Of a DNA stretch of 64,000 nt, positions 53,029 through 61,614 are shown piece after piece (position 1 is the first letter of the stretch; each line of letters opens with the position of its first letter). The translations under genes and the position numbers were made by a program. The notes under the pieces are model-generated. The model was not told the DNA's origin, made no database searches, and saw only the letters and a program-made list of their open reading frames with translations. Origin of the DNA: Bradyrhizobium commune (lineage in GTDB: Bacteria > Pseudomonadota > Alphaproteobacteria > Rhizobiales > Xanthobacteraceae); NCBI RefSeq assembly GCF_015624505.1, contig NZ_CP061379.1, positions 6,076,001 through 6,140,000 of the forward strand, given 5' to 3'.

Positions 53029-53472
53029 ATGTCATTGCAATTGACGCGATCGATGCGGATGCGGGTGGGGCGGCTTGTCGCTCTCGCCTATCTGTTCTGC
53101 GTCCTCGCGCCGGCCGCCGCACTCGCCTGGGGCAATGGTTCCGCACCGTGCCTTGACGAGACGCTGCTCGCCGACCTCGTGCCGGTGCATCACCAAGTGG
53201 CGGCAAGCCACATGCATAGCGACTCCACGCATGACCACGCCGGCATCCACGCGCATCACCAGACCGCGGCGCAGGACGCACCCATCCCGCATCATCATGA
53301 CGGCAAGGGCAAAGTCGGCCCGTGCTGCGCGATGATGTGCGTGAGTGCGCTGCCGGCCGATCTGCCCAGCGTCGCTACGCCGGTCCAGCCGATCTCCGCC
53401 TGCGCGCCCGAGATCGTGGTGAGCCTGCACAGCGAGGCGCCGCCCCGGCTCTACCGCCCTCCCATCGCCTGA
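53029..53472 (+). CDS. His-rich secreted protein, probable copper-binding
   Basis: 147 residues from an ATG with AGGCGG just upstream. A hydrophobic signal segment (LVALAYLFCVLAPAAALA) is followed by a region with over a dozen histidines between about 64 and 103 and a GPCCAMMC cysteine/methionine cluster. Those residues suit binding of copper or another soft metal in the periplasm. It precedes the copper genes on the same strand by about 76 bases. No named family is recognised. The frame upstream of 53029 was rejected for lacking a ribosome site. Confidence 0.72.
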   Translation: MSLQLTRSMRMRVGRLVALAYLFCVLAPAAALAWGNGSAPCLDETLLADLVPVHHQVAASHMHSDSTHDHAGIHAHHQTAAQDAPIPHHHDGKGKVGPCCAMMCVSALPADLPSVATPVQPISACAPEIVVSLHSEAPPRLYRPPIA

Positions 53473-53548
53473 CCTGACCCCACGATTCGAGGCCGCGCGC
53501 GTCGAGCGCGCGTAGGCCTTTGGTCATCTGACAGATCAGGGATTACTC

Positions 53549-53827
53549 ATGTTGACGCTTTCCGGGGCGAGTTCCGCCGCTGCATCCGCGGCGCGTGGAC
53601 GACACGTTCGATTCTATTGGTCTCTGCTGGTTGCGATTGCGCTTGTCGGCCCGCTGCCGGTAACCGCATCAATCGCCGGTGCCGACCCTGCCGATCCCGC
53701 TGCAAAGGTCGCGCGCACCGGCTATCGCTCGGTGATCGCGCCCTATTCGCGCCTGCGGCCGGCAACGCCGGCGTCATGGCGCGAGCGCAACGGCGCCGTC
53801 ACACCGCAGCCCAAGCAGGACAAGTAG
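53549..53827 (+). CDS. Small secreted hypothetical protein
   Basis: 92 residues. A long N-region (about 20 residues) precedes a hydrophobic core (FYWSLLVAIALVGPLPVTASIAGA) that looks like a signal or anchor. The mature part is short, basic and proline-rich (GYRSVIAPYSRLRPATPASWRERN). Nine bases separate it from the TolC-family gene, so it belongs to the copper set. Function unknown. Confidence 0.6.
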   Translation: MLTLSGASSAAASAARGRHVRFYWSLLVAIALVGPLPVTASIAGADPADPAAKVARTGYRSVIAPYSRLRPATPASWRERNGAVTPQPKQDK

Positions 53828-53836
53828 GAGCGCGCC

Positions 53837-55261
53837 ATGGCACAGCATTTTGCGCGGAGCCTGCTCTTGCTCACGGCGCTCAGCGCCTCCGGCTGCGCGG
53901 CGTTCTCGCCGGACAGCGGCATGAACGCAGTCTCGGAACTGACAAGCCAAACCATCAAGGAAGATGTTGCCTTCGTCCGCACGGCCGAGGGCGCCGAGGC
54001 AGTCGACGCCACCGTACGACGCCTGTTGTCGCGCACGCTAAGCACCGAAACAGCGGTGCAGATCGCCTTGCTCAACAACAAGGGGCTGCAAGCCGCCTAT
54101 AACGAGCTGGCGCTGGCCGAGACCGACCTGGTCGAGCAAAGCCTGCCGCCAAATCCGGTGTTCTCGATCTCCCGCATCAGCGGCAACGGGGCCAGCGAGA
54201 TCGAGCGCCAGGTCGTCGGCGATATTTTGGCGTTGGCCACATTGCCGTTCCGCTCCGACATCGCGCGCGAGCGCTTCCACCAGGCGCAATTGCGCGCGGC
54301 ACTGGCGACACTGCGGCTCGCCGCCGACGTGCGCCGAGCCTATGTCCGGGCCGTCGCCGCCAACGAGATGGTGCTGCTGCTGACGGACGCGAAATCGACG
54401 GCGGAATCGACCGCGCAGCTTGCTGTGAAGCTCGGCGAGACCGGATCGATCAACAAGCTCGACCAGGCCCGCGAGCAGGTGTTTTACGCCGAGACCACCG
54501 CCGATCTTGCCACCGCACGACAGACGGCAACCAGCGCCCGCGAAAAGCTCGCGCGACTGATGGGGCTGTGGGACGACGGTCTCGACTTCCGCCTACCCAA
54601 CGCGTTGCCATCACTACCGCGCCGACCGCAGGCATCGCCTTCGATCGAGGCCGACGCGGTCGCCCATCGCATCGATCTGCAGATCGCGCGGCTGGAGCTG
54701 ACAGCGCTGGCGAAGTCGTCGAACCTCACCGAGGCCACGCGTTTCGTCACGCTGCTTGATCTCGCCGGCATTTCCCGCCGCACCCAGGATCCGGACGGCG
54801 CGCCGTTCCGCGAGCGCGGATTCGACGTGCAGTTCCAGATCCCGATCTTCGACGGCGGCGAGGTGCGGGTACGACAGGCAACCGAGACCTACAATTTCGC
54901 CTTCAATCGCCTGACCGAGCGCGCCGTCAATGTACGCTCGGAGGCACGCGACGCTTATCGCGCGTACCGGTCGACCTATGACATCGCGAGCCACTACCCG
55001 CGCGAGATCCTTCCCTTGCGAAAAATCATCACCGAGGAGATGCAGCTGCGCTTCTCCAGCATGCAGGTCGATATCTTCGCACTCCTCACCGAGGCGCGGC
55101 AGCGGCTGGCGTCACTGCGCGGCGCAATCGACGCGAAACAAAACTTCTTCCTCGCCCAGTCCGACCTGCAGACCGCCGTCAATGGCGGTGGCGCGCCTGC
55201 AGGCGGCGGCGACAATCCCACCACTATCGCCGCGGCAGCGCCTGCCGATGGCGGCCACTGA
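53837..55261 (+). CDS. TolC-family outer-membrane efflux lipoprotein
   Basis: 474 residues. The signal ends in a lipobox (LSASGC), so it is probably a lipoprotein of the CusC/OprM group. TolC-type helical repeats are visible (VQIALLNNKGLQAAYNELALAETDLVEQSL, and a second repeat with VRQATETYNFAFNRLTERAVNVRSEARDAY). Partners would normally be an inner-membrane RND pump and adaptor, which are not in this window. It starts 9 bases after the small hypothetical gene and 13 bases before the multicopper oxidase. Confidence 0.88.
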   Translation: MAQHFARSLLLLTALSASGCAAFSPDSGMNAVSELTSQTIKEDVAFVRTAEGAEAVDATVRRLLSRTLSTETAVQIALLNNKGLQAAYNELALAETDLVEQSLPPNPVFSISRISGNGASEIERQVVGDILALATLPFRSDIARERFHQAQLRAALATLRLAADVRRAYVRAVAANEMVLLLTDAKSTAESTAQLAVKLGETGSINKLDQAREQVFYAETTADLATARQTATSAREKLARLMGLWDDGLDFRLPNALPSLPRRPQASPSIEADAVAHRIDLQIARLELTALAKSSNLTEATRFVTLLDLAGISRRTQDPDGAPFRERGFDVQFQIPIFDGGEVRVRQATETYNFAFNRLTERAVNVRSEARDAYRAYRSTYDIASHYPREILPLRKIITEEMQLRFSSMQVDIFALLTEARQRLASLRGAIDAKQNFFLAQSDLQTAVNGGGAPAGGGDNPTTIAAAAPADGGH

Positions 55262-55274
55262 CATGGAGGCCAGC

Positions 55275-56606
55275 ATGTTTTCCCGCCGAGGATTTTTGGG
55301 CACCGCCGCGCTTGTGAGCGCATCGACCGTCGGCGGCCGCGTTCAGGCCGCGTCGATTCCGGAGGCGCCCACCATGGACAAGGCGGTGATGCAGCCGCCG
55401 CTGCATCCAACCGCCGGCCCCGACTATCGCCCCGTCGTCACGCTCAACGGCTGGACGCTGCCGTTCCGCATGAACGGCGACTGGAAGGAATTCCACCTCG
55501 TCGCCGAGCCGGTGGTGCGCGAATTCGCCGAGGGCATGAACGTCAATCTCTGGGGCTATAACGGCCAGTCACCGGGACCGACCATCGAAGCGGTCGAGGG
55601 CGACAAGGTTCGCATCTTCGTCACCAACCGCCTGCCCGAATACACCACCGTACATTGGCACGGCATGATCATTCCAAGCGGCATGGATGGCGTCGGCGGG
55701 CTGACTCAGCCGCACATCCAGCCCGGCAAAACCTTCGTCTACGAGTTCGAGATGAAGAAAAGCGGGACCTTCATGTACCACCCGCATTCCGACGAGATGG
55801 TGCAGATGGCGATGGGCATGATGGGCATGGTCGTCGTGCATCCGCGCGATCCAAACTTCCGTCCCGTCGACCGCGACTTCGTCTTCGTGATGAGCACCTA
55901 TCGCGTCGATCCCGGCACCTATTTGCCGAGGGTCAACGAGATGACCGATTTCAACATGTGGACCTGGAATTCGCGGGTGTTTCCCGGCATCGATCCCTTG
56001 CCGGTGCGGCTCGGCGACAAGGTGCGCGTGCGCATCGGCAATCTCAGCATGACCAATCATCCGATCCATCTGCACGGCCACAGCTTTGCAGTGACCTGCA
56101 CCGACGGCGGCTGGATTCCGGAGAGTGCGCAATATCCGGAGACGACGACCGACGTGCCGGTCGGCGCGGTGCGCGTGTTCGACGTGCTCGCCGACAATCC
56201 CGGCGACTGGGCGTTCCACTGCCACAAATCGCATCACACCATGAATGCGATGGGGCACGAGGTGCGCACTCTCATCGGCGTACCACGCAAGGATCTGGCG
56301 AAAGCCGTCGGCAAGCTCGCGCCCGATGCCATGGCGATGGGCTCGACCGGTATGGCGATGGGCAACATGGAGATGCCCGCACCCGACAACACGCTGCCGA
56401 TGATGACCGGCACCGGCCAGTTCGGCCCGATCGAGATGGGCGGCATGTTCACCGTGATGAAGATCCGCGAGGATCTCGCGCGCGACGATTACCGCGATCC
56501 CGGCCCCTACCAATTCCCGAAAGGCACCGTCGCCTACGAGGTCGCTTCACCTGCAGCGGAGCCGGCGCGGCAGCCGGCTAGGCCGATTCAGCAGATGAAG
56601 ATGTAA
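55275..56606 (+). CDS. Multicopper oxidase (CopA/CueO-like), Tat-exported
   Basis: 443 residues. The signal SRRGFLGTAALVSAS is twin-arginine type. All four copper motifs are present: HWHG (127-130), HPHS (169-172), HPIHLHGH (262-269) and HCHKSHH (315-321), with type 1 ligands Cys316, His321 and Met326. A Met-rich tail follows (MAMGSTGMAMGNMEMP), as in cuprous oxidases. It probably oxidises Cu(I) in the periplasm. A GGAGG lies 5 bases before this ATG; another in-frame ATG at 55263 has none. Confidence 0.92.
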   Translation: MFSRRGFLGTAALVSASTVGGRVQAASIPEAPTMDKAVMQPPLHPTAGPDYRPVVTLNGWTLPFRMNGDWKEFHLVAEPVVREFAEGMNVNLWGYNGQSPGPTIEAVEGDKVRIFVTNRLPEYTTVHWHGMIIPSGMDGVGGLTQPHIQPGKTFVYEFEMKKSGTFMYHPHSDEMVQMAMGMMGMVVVHPRDPNFRPVDRDFVFVMSTYRVDPGTYLPRVNEMTDFNMWTWNSRVFPGIDPLPVRLGDKVRVRIGNLSMTNHPIHLHGHSFAVTCTDGGWIPESAQYPETTTDVPVGAVRVFDVLADNPGDWAFHCHKSHHTMNAMGHEVRTLIGVPRKDLAKAVGKLAPDAMAMGSTGMAMGNMEMPAPDNTLPMMTGTGQFGPIEMGGMFTVMKIREDLARDDYRDPGPYQFPKGTVAYEVASPAAEPARQPARPIQQMKM

Positions 56607-56639
56607 CGCAAACGTTTCGATCAACAACTGGAGACGACA

Positions 56640-57095
56640 ATGACAAGAACAATCGGCATCGTCCTGGCGCTGGCCACGCTCTCGATCGCGCCAACGCTCG
56701 GGCACGAAGGTCACGACCATCGCGGCTTCTCGGCAGGCGAGCCTGGCGATCCCAAGAAGCCGGCGCGCACCATCGAGATCGCGTTGAGCGAGATGTCCTA
56801 CGAGCCCTCCAAGATCGAGGTCAAGCGCGGCGAGCAGATCCGCTTCGTGCTGCGCAATGTTGGCAAGGAGGACCACGAATTCCTGCTCGCCACGCCCAAG
56901 GAGAATCTCGCCCATGCAGAGGTGATGAAGAAGCACCCGCACATGGAGCATGACGATCCGAACGGGGTGCGGCTCGCGCCGAACAAGACCGCCGAGATCG
57001 TCTGGAAGTTCACCAGGGCCGGCACTTTCGAGTTTTCCTGCCTGATTCCCGACCATCGCGACTACGGCATGGTCGGCCACGTCACCGTGAAATGA
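56640..57095 (+). CDS. Cupredoxin-domain copper protein
   Basis: 151 residues with a signal peptide and His-rich start of the mature protein (GHEGHDHRG). The plastocyanin-like fold ends with type 1 copper ligands His79, Cys134, His139 and Met144 (C-x4-H-x4-M). It could shuttle electrons or copper to the oxidase encoded 33 bases upstream. The next gene follows within 18 bases. Confidence 0.88.
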   Translation: MTRTIGIVLALATLSIAPTLGHEGHDHRGFSAGEPGDPKKPARTIEIALSEMSYEPSKIEVKRGEQIRFVLRNVGKEDHEFLLATPKENLAHAEVMKKHPHMEHDDPNGVRLAPNKTAEIVWKFTRAGTFEFSCLIPDHRDYGMVGHVTVK

Positions 57096-57112
57096 AGACA
57101 ATGGAGACAACC

Positions 57113-57412
57113 ATGAACAAGATCATCCGCTTCACCGCAGCGCTCGCGCTGATGCCGGGCCTGACCGTGGCTGCGCTGGCGCAAGACGCCTCGATCAGCG
57201 GTGAGGTGAAGAAGATCGACCAGGGTGCCGGCAAGATCACGCTGAAGCACGGTCCGGCCAAGGGCCTCGGCATGGATCAGCCCATGACCATGGTCTACCG
57301 CGTCAAGGACCCCGCCATGCTCAAGCAGGTGAAGGTCGGCGACAAGGTGACCTTCGAGGCCGAGGAAGCGGCCTCAGGGTACACCGTGACCAAGATGCAG
57401 AAGGCGAAATAG
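57113..57412 (+). CDS. CusF-like periplasmic copper chaperone
   Basis: About 99 residues with a Sec signal (cleavage after AALAQ-A). The mature part holds the CusF pattern GEVKKIDQGAGKITLKHG and MDQPMTMVYRV with the metal-binding methionines. The Trp of E. coli CusF that stacks on copper is not evident. Start at 57113 uses the GGAGACAACC before it; the earlier ATG at 57092 overlaps the cupredoxin stop. It normally hands copper to a CusCBA pump, of which only the TolC part is nearby. Confidence 0.86.
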   Translation: MNKIIRFTAALALMPGLTVAALAQDASISGEVKKIDQGAGKITLKHGPAKGLGMDQPMTMVYRVKDPAMLKQVKVGDKVTFEAEEAASGYTVTKMQKAK

Positions 57413-57437
57413 GGTCGCCTGCGCCCGCCGTCACCAC

Positions 57438-57477
57438 CGTCATTCCGGGCTCGCGCCTCGCGCGCCCCGGAATGACG
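57438..57477. terminator. Inverted repeat downstream of the copper genes, possible terminator
   Basis: CGTCATTCCGGG (57438-57449) pairs with CCCCGGAATGACG (57465-57477) across a GC-rich loop. It lies 25 bases after the CusF-like stop and before flhA. It may end the copper transcript. The sequence also resembles dispersed Bradyrhizobium palindromes and has no T run. Confidence 0.5.
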
Positions 57478-57535
57478 GGCTGAAACGACCCGTTTTGCCT
57501 CTTCCCCGCCCCCGTTAACCCTTTGCTAACCATAC

Positions 57536-57556
57536 ACCCGGCAAGAATTGCCGGGT
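57536..57556 (+). promoter_or_regulatory. Perfect hairpin upstream of flhA
   Basis: ACCCGGCAA (57536-57544) and TTGCCGGGT (57548-57556) make a perfect 9-bp stem with a 3-base GAA loop, about 140 bases before the chosen flhA start and 40 before an alternative GTG. It could be an operator, or an RNA structure in the flhA leader. Confidence 0.45.
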
Positions 57557-57697
57557 GAAGTCGAGTGTCGTCAGCCGCGTAGAACGGGAGCCCCCGTGGA
57601 CGCCAGTGCGGTGCCTCACTTTCGGAACGGCGGCCCATCGGCCGCCGCGCAGACGTTTGGGGCGCGCGGTCGGCAGTCGCGCGGGGAGGCAGCTACC

Positions 57698-59839
57698 ATG
57701 GTCGATGTCACCGCGGGACAGGGCGTAGGCGCGGCAAAGCCCGGCCTCCCCTCCGTCTCCGAGATCGTCAACATCCTCAAGCGCGGCGACATCGCGCTCG
57801 CGCTCGGCATCCTCACTATCCTGGTGGTGCTGATCCTGCCGCTGCCCGCGATCGTGCTCGACCTGTTCCTGGCGATCTCGATCACGCTGTCGATTTTGAT
57901 CCTGATGACGTCGCTGTTCATCCAGGCGCCGCTGGAATTCTCCGCCTTCCCGACCATCCTCCTGATCTCGACCATGCTGCGGCTGTCGCTCAACATGGCC
58001 TCGACCCGCCTGATCCTGTCGCACGGGCACGAGGGCACGGATGCCGCCGGTCACGTCATCGAGGCCTTCGGCAGCTTCGTGATGGGCGGCAATTTCGTCA
58101 TCGGCATCATCGTTTTCGCCATCCTGATCATCGTCAATTTCGTCGTCATCACCAAGGGTTCGGGCCGTATCGCTGAAGTCGCCGCCCGTTTCCACCTCGA
58201 CGCCATGCCCGGCAAGCAGATGGCGATCGACGCCGATCTCTCCGCAGGCCTGATCGACGAGAAGGTCGCCAAGGAGCGGCGCAAGGCTCTGGAGGACGAA
58301 AGCGGCTTCTTCGGCGCCATGGACGGTGCCTCCAAATTCGTCCGCGGCGACGCCATCGCCGGCCTCCTGATCGTCTTCATCAATGTGGTCGGCGGCATGA
58401 TCATCGGCGTGGCGCAGCAGGGCCTGTCCTTTGCCGACGCCGGCCGCAGCTACACGCTGCTGACCGTCGGTGACGGCCTCGTCACCCAGGTGCCGGCGCT
58501 GATCGTCTCGACCGCGGCGGGCCTGCTCGTCTCCAAGGCCGGCGTCTCCGGGGCCGCCGACAAGGCACTGATGAAGCAGTTCTCCGGCTATCCGCAGGCG
58601 CTGGCGATGTCGTCGGCGGTCATGCTGGTGCTGGCGGCGCTGCCGGGCATTCCGACCATCCCCTTCTTCCTGCTCGGCGCCGGCGCCGGCGCGCTGGCTT
58701 GGTCGGCCCGCAACCGCAATCGCGCGACCGCCAAGGCTGACGCAGCCGCCAAGGCCGCGCCGGCGCCGGGAACGCCTGGCGCGCCGGGAGCGGCTGCGGC
58801 CGAGGAGCCGATCTCGGCGGCACTGAAGATCGACGATCTCAAGATCGAGCTCGGCTATGCGCTCTTGCCGCTGGTCAACGGCCCCGACGGCACCGACCGT
58901 CTCACCGAGCAGATCAAGGCGTTGCGCCGGTCGCTGGCGATCGAGATGGGGTTCGTGATGCCGGCGGTGCGCATCCTCGACAACGTCCAGCTCGAGGCCA
59001 ACACCTACATCATCAAGATCAAGGAGGTCGACGCCGGCACCGGCAAGATCTGGCCGAACCAGTTCATGGTCATGGATCCCGGCGGCAGCCAGGTGCAGGT
59101 GCCCGGCATCCACACCACCGAGCCGACCTTCGGCCTGCCCGCGACCTGGGTCGATGCCAGCCTCAAGGAGGAAGCCTCGCTCAAGGGCTATACCGTCGTC
59201 GACGCCGCGACCGTGCTCTCGACGCACCTCACCGAGCTGCTCAAGGCCAACATGTCGGACCTGCTCTCCTATGGCGAGGTGCAGAAGCTGCTCAAGGAGC
59301 TGCCGAAGGAGCAGAGCGAGCTGGTCAAGGACATCGTGCCCGGCCAGGTCACGGTCTCCGGCATCCAGCGCGTGCTGCAATTGCTGCTCGCCGAGCGCAT
59401 CTCGATCCGCGACCTCTCGACCATCCTCGAAGGCATCGCCGACTCGCTCGCCTTCTCGCGCAATCCCTCCACCATGGTCGAGCACGTCCGCGCCCGGCTC
59501 GCCCGCCAGATCTGCGCGCAGAACACCTCCTACAACGGCTACCTGCCGCTGATCGCGCTGTCGGCGCGGTGGGAACAGGCCTTCGCCGAATCCATCGTCG
59601 GCCAGGGCGAGGAGCGCAGTCTCGCGATGCAGCCGTCGAAACTGTCGGAGTTCATGACCGCCGTGCGCGACGCGTTCGAGCGCGCGGCCCGCGAAGGCGA
59701 GGCGCCGGTGCTGGTCACCTCTGCGGCAATTCGTCCTTTCGTGCGCTCTCTCGTCGAACGGTTCCGCGCCCAGACCACGGTCCTGTCGCAGGCCGAAATC
59801 CACCCCAGGGCGCGGCTGAAAACCGTCGGAAGCGTCTGA
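57698..59839 (+). CDS. flhA: Flagellar biosynthesis protein FlhA
   Basis: 713 residues. FlhA is the large export-gate protein of the flagellar type III secretion system in the inner membrane. About eight membrane segments in the first 330 residues include the conserved FHIPEP-like signature region in LNMASTRLILSHG and GRIAEVAARFHLDAMPGKQMAIDADLSAG. A Pro/Ala-rich linker (about 345-370) joins the cytoplasmic domain, which binds chaperone-substrate complexes. ATG 57698 has GGGGAGG upstream; an in-frame GTG at 57596 with GGGAG is an alternative giving 34 more residues. No other flagellar gene is in the window. Confidence 0.96.
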   Translation: MVDVTAGQGVGAAKPGLPSVSEIVNILKRGDIALALGILTILVVLILPLPAIVLDLFLAISITLSILILMTSLFIQAPLEFSAFPTILLISTMLRLSLNMASTRLILSHGHEGTDAAGHVIEAFGSFVMGGNFVIGIIVFAILIIVNFVVITKGSGRIAEVAARFHLDAMPGKQMAIDADLSAGLIDEKVAKERRKALEDESGFFGAMDGASKFVRGDAIAGLLIVFINVVGGMIIGVAQQGLSFADAGRSYTLLTVGDGLVTQVPALIVSTAAGLLVSKAGVSGAADKALMKQFSGYPQALAMSSAVMLVLAALPGIPTIPFFLLGAGAGALAWSARNRNRATAKADAAAKAAPAPGTPGAPGAAAAEEPISAALKIDDLKIELGYALLPLVNGPDGTDRLTEQIKALRRSLAIEMGFVMPAVRILDNVQLEANTYIIKIKEVDAGTGKIWPNQFMVMDPGGSQVQVPGIHTTEPTFGLPATWVDASLKEEASLKGYTVVDAATVLSTHLTELLKANMSDLLSYGEVQKLLKELPKEQSELVKDIVPGQVTVSGIQRVLQLLLAERISIRDLSTILEGIADSLAFSRNPSTMVEHVRARLARQICAQNTSYNGYLPLIALSARWEQAFAESIVGQGEERSLAMQPSKLSEFMTAVRDAFERAAREGEAPVLVTSAAIRPFVRSLVERFRAQTTVLSQAEIHPRARLKTVGSV

Positions 59840-60075
59840 TTTGCCTTAAGAAGCCGTGTGTTTTTCGGCCACAGGCAACAGGTTTTTGAGTTCCTGGCGC
59901 CTTGTCGACCAAATGCTGAGAGGGCGCCTTACAGGCACATTACATCATTGAAATAATTGGAAAATTGCACGATCGAGGGTCGCTTTTGATCGCGATCTTT
60001 CACGTCCTGTCACGCTCTTGTGATCGCCCCTTGGGAACGAATCCCCCCAATACTAGGTTGTTGGGCACCGGAAGC

Positions 60076-60114
60076 ATGAACCTGCCCGAACAGGGTAGCG
60101 ACTACTTCGGGTAG
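60076..60114 (+). promoter_or_regulatory. 12-codon upstream frame with hairpin before the small gene at 60134
   Basis: ATG at 60076 opens a 12-codon frame (MNLPEQGSDYFG) ending with TAG at 60112, 19 bases before the start of the 66-residue gene. Within it CCCGAA (60085-60090) pairs with TTCGGG (60106-60111). The overlap of a tiny frame and a stem suggests a leader peptide or translational switch. Equally the frame could be chance and only the hairpin matter. Confidence 0.35.
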
Positions 60115-60133
60115 ATGGCGGCAGGAGCCTTCC

Positions 60134-60334
60134 ATGAACCACTCGATTTACAGCGCAGATCGCTCGACCCACCTGAAGATCGTGGTCGTGGCCCTCGTCG
60201 CAGGGATCGCGGTGGCAGGCTTCGGCATCACGGCACGCTCGGGTTCGGATGACGGCCTGACCCAGACCGCCCGCGTCATCAAGGCCGGCAAGCCGGTTGT
60301 GATCACCAGCTCGAACGCATCGCTGGTCCGTTAA
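60134..60334 (+). CDS. Small single-pass membrane protein
   Basis: 66 residues with one hydrophobic segment near the N-terminus (IVVVALVAGIAVAGFGI) and a short basic C-terminus (RVIKAGKPVVITSSNASLVR). A GGAG lies about 8 bases before the ATG. I recall near-identical small proteins in many Bradyrhizobium genomes, function unknown. A strong terminator follows 110 bases downstream, so it is probably a single-gene transcript. Confidence 0.72.
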   Translation: MNHSIYSADRSTHLKIVVVALVAGIAVAGFGITARSGSDDGLTQTARVIKAGKPVVITSSNASLVR

Positions 60335-60443
60335 GGATTTGCGCCAAGGAGATCTAACGAGTTTCAGGAATTCACGCGGCTCTTTACCAGCCCCCCAAAG
60401 TCGCCACGTGGATATGTAGACGACCCCAACCCCAAGTCGACTA

Positions 60444-60474
60444 CAGAAAGCGCCCGCCCCCCACGGGCGCTTTC
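60444..60474 (+). terminator. Strong intrinsic terminator-like hairpin
   Basis: AGAAAGCGCCCG (60444-60455) pairs perfectly with CGGGCGCTTTCT (60463-60474) around a CCCCCCA loop. The 12-bp GC-rich stem ends in T-rich sequence and would end the transcript of the 66-residue gene. Confidence 0.75.
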
Positions 60475-60509
60475 TCATGTCTGGGGTAGCTCGTGTCATT
60501 CTCTCCCCT

Positions 60510-60643
60510 CGTGTCCCGGACGCGCTGCAACGCCTCTTTGCGTTGCTGCGCAGAGCCGGGACCCAGCAGGCCACGCAGACCGCTGATGGGCCCCGGCTCT
60601 GCAGCGCATCGCTGAAGGAGCGCTGCGCTGCGTCCGGGGCACG
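60510..60643. repeat. Nested long palindrome, dispersed-repeat type
   Basis: Outer arms CGTGTCCCGGACGC (60510-60523) and GCGTCCGGGGCACG (60630-60643) match at 13 of 14 positions. Inner arms CAGAGCCGGG (60551-60560) and CCCCGGCTCTG (60591-60601) also pair. The whole 134-base unit can fold as a large stem-loop. I recall the same sequence as a frequent intergenic element in Bradyrhizobium and Rhodopseudomonas; this was not checked. It carries no credible gene. Confidence 0.7.
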
Positions 60644-61614
60644 AAACCTTCCATTCAATAGACACACCTTCGCGCCCTCGCGGCTGATCTCGCCCGAGCT
60701 TTGCTTCATTGCCTCACCCTCAATTGAAAGAGGGCGCAGGGAAGACCGGGCGCCGGCTGGCACCCGCGGTCCACTGTGCGAGGCAACAATCAGAAGATCT
60801 GCACAGCGGCATACAGGTGAAGCCAAACGTCCGGCCTTCCCTGCGCAGTGGTTTGACGGCTTATGTCGTGCTCTCCCCGGGGAGCGATGCACTATTGCCC
60901 CCGTCGCCTTGCGGATGGCTGATGCGACGGCCCGGTTGGGCCACACGCATCACCGCAACACTTGGCGCACAGACCCCGGGCGCCAGGACCACACGATTTT
61001 GCCGTACGCCGATCACACCGGTCGTATGCGCGACGGCTTCGCTCACGGTTGCCCGCCCTGCAAAACCTCATCGCGCCGATGTGACCTACGCCCACCGCCG
61101 TCCGGCCCGCGTTCGTGACGATCGCGATACGCCCCTCTTCCTTGGGCCGGGTTGCGCGACACATACGCGGTTTCCGAATTTCGGTAAAGTGGAATATTTT
61201 TGACGGCGCGGGTTGCCCCACCGCTTGGATGTTTTGCCCGTCAGGCAACGCAAGGGCTTGTAGGTGGGGTCGCTGGGTCGGATGCTGACGGTCGACGCGC
61301 GGTACGCAAGGTCAGCTACGGGCCCATTTCCAGACGTGCCAGTGAATTAGGTCAGAGATTGCGTTGGCCACGAGACGTGGCCTCGTTCTTACCGCCGGGG
61401 AAACCTACGTACCCTCCGGCCGCGCATTGATCATTCTTAAAGTTATGCTGCCGAGCCTAACCCAGCATTAACCTACCCATTCCCGTTGCTTGTGGAACCT
61501 CGATTGCACAATCAATCTTCACTCTACCTTAGATCATTTGCCGGTAAACGGTTGGCGGAATGGATGACAACCGATGGCAGAAAGCCGTCGAAGGTCTGAG
61601 TTGGACGTATTGGA
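60644..61614. other. Gene-free stretch with a second dispersed-repeat type sequence
   Basis: No convincing gene is seen. From about 60715 to 61150 the plus-strand frame at 60709-61203 contains LKEGAGKTGRRLAPAVHC and LTAYVVLSPGSDALLPPSPC. I recognise these as spurious translations of an intergenic element annotated many times in Bradyrhizobium and relatives. The stretch from 61150 to 61260 (GATGTTTTGCCCGTCAGGCA) seems to belong to the same element. A small hairpin GGCCACG-AGA-CGTGGCC lies at 61367-61383. From about 61430 the base composition becomes AT-richer, leading into the next gene's likely promoter. Claims about repeats elsewhere are from memory. Confidence 0.5.

Noticed and set aside
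57515..59803. 762-residue minus-strand frame opposite flhA
   Set aside because: Shadow of flhA: His/Gln/Asp/Arg repeats with no fold signature, while the plus-strand frame is a full FlhA.
59840..60075. Possible promoter of EcfG or housekeeping type before the small gene
   Set aside because: A GGAAC is present near 60036, but no CGTT follows at the proper distance, and no convincing -35/-10 pair could be placed.
60709..61203. 164-residue frame beginning near LKEGAGKTGRRLAPAVHC
   Set aside because: I recognise it as a spurious translation of a dispersed intergenic element; it lacks a ribosome site and domain pattern. Reported as repeat-type DNA instead.
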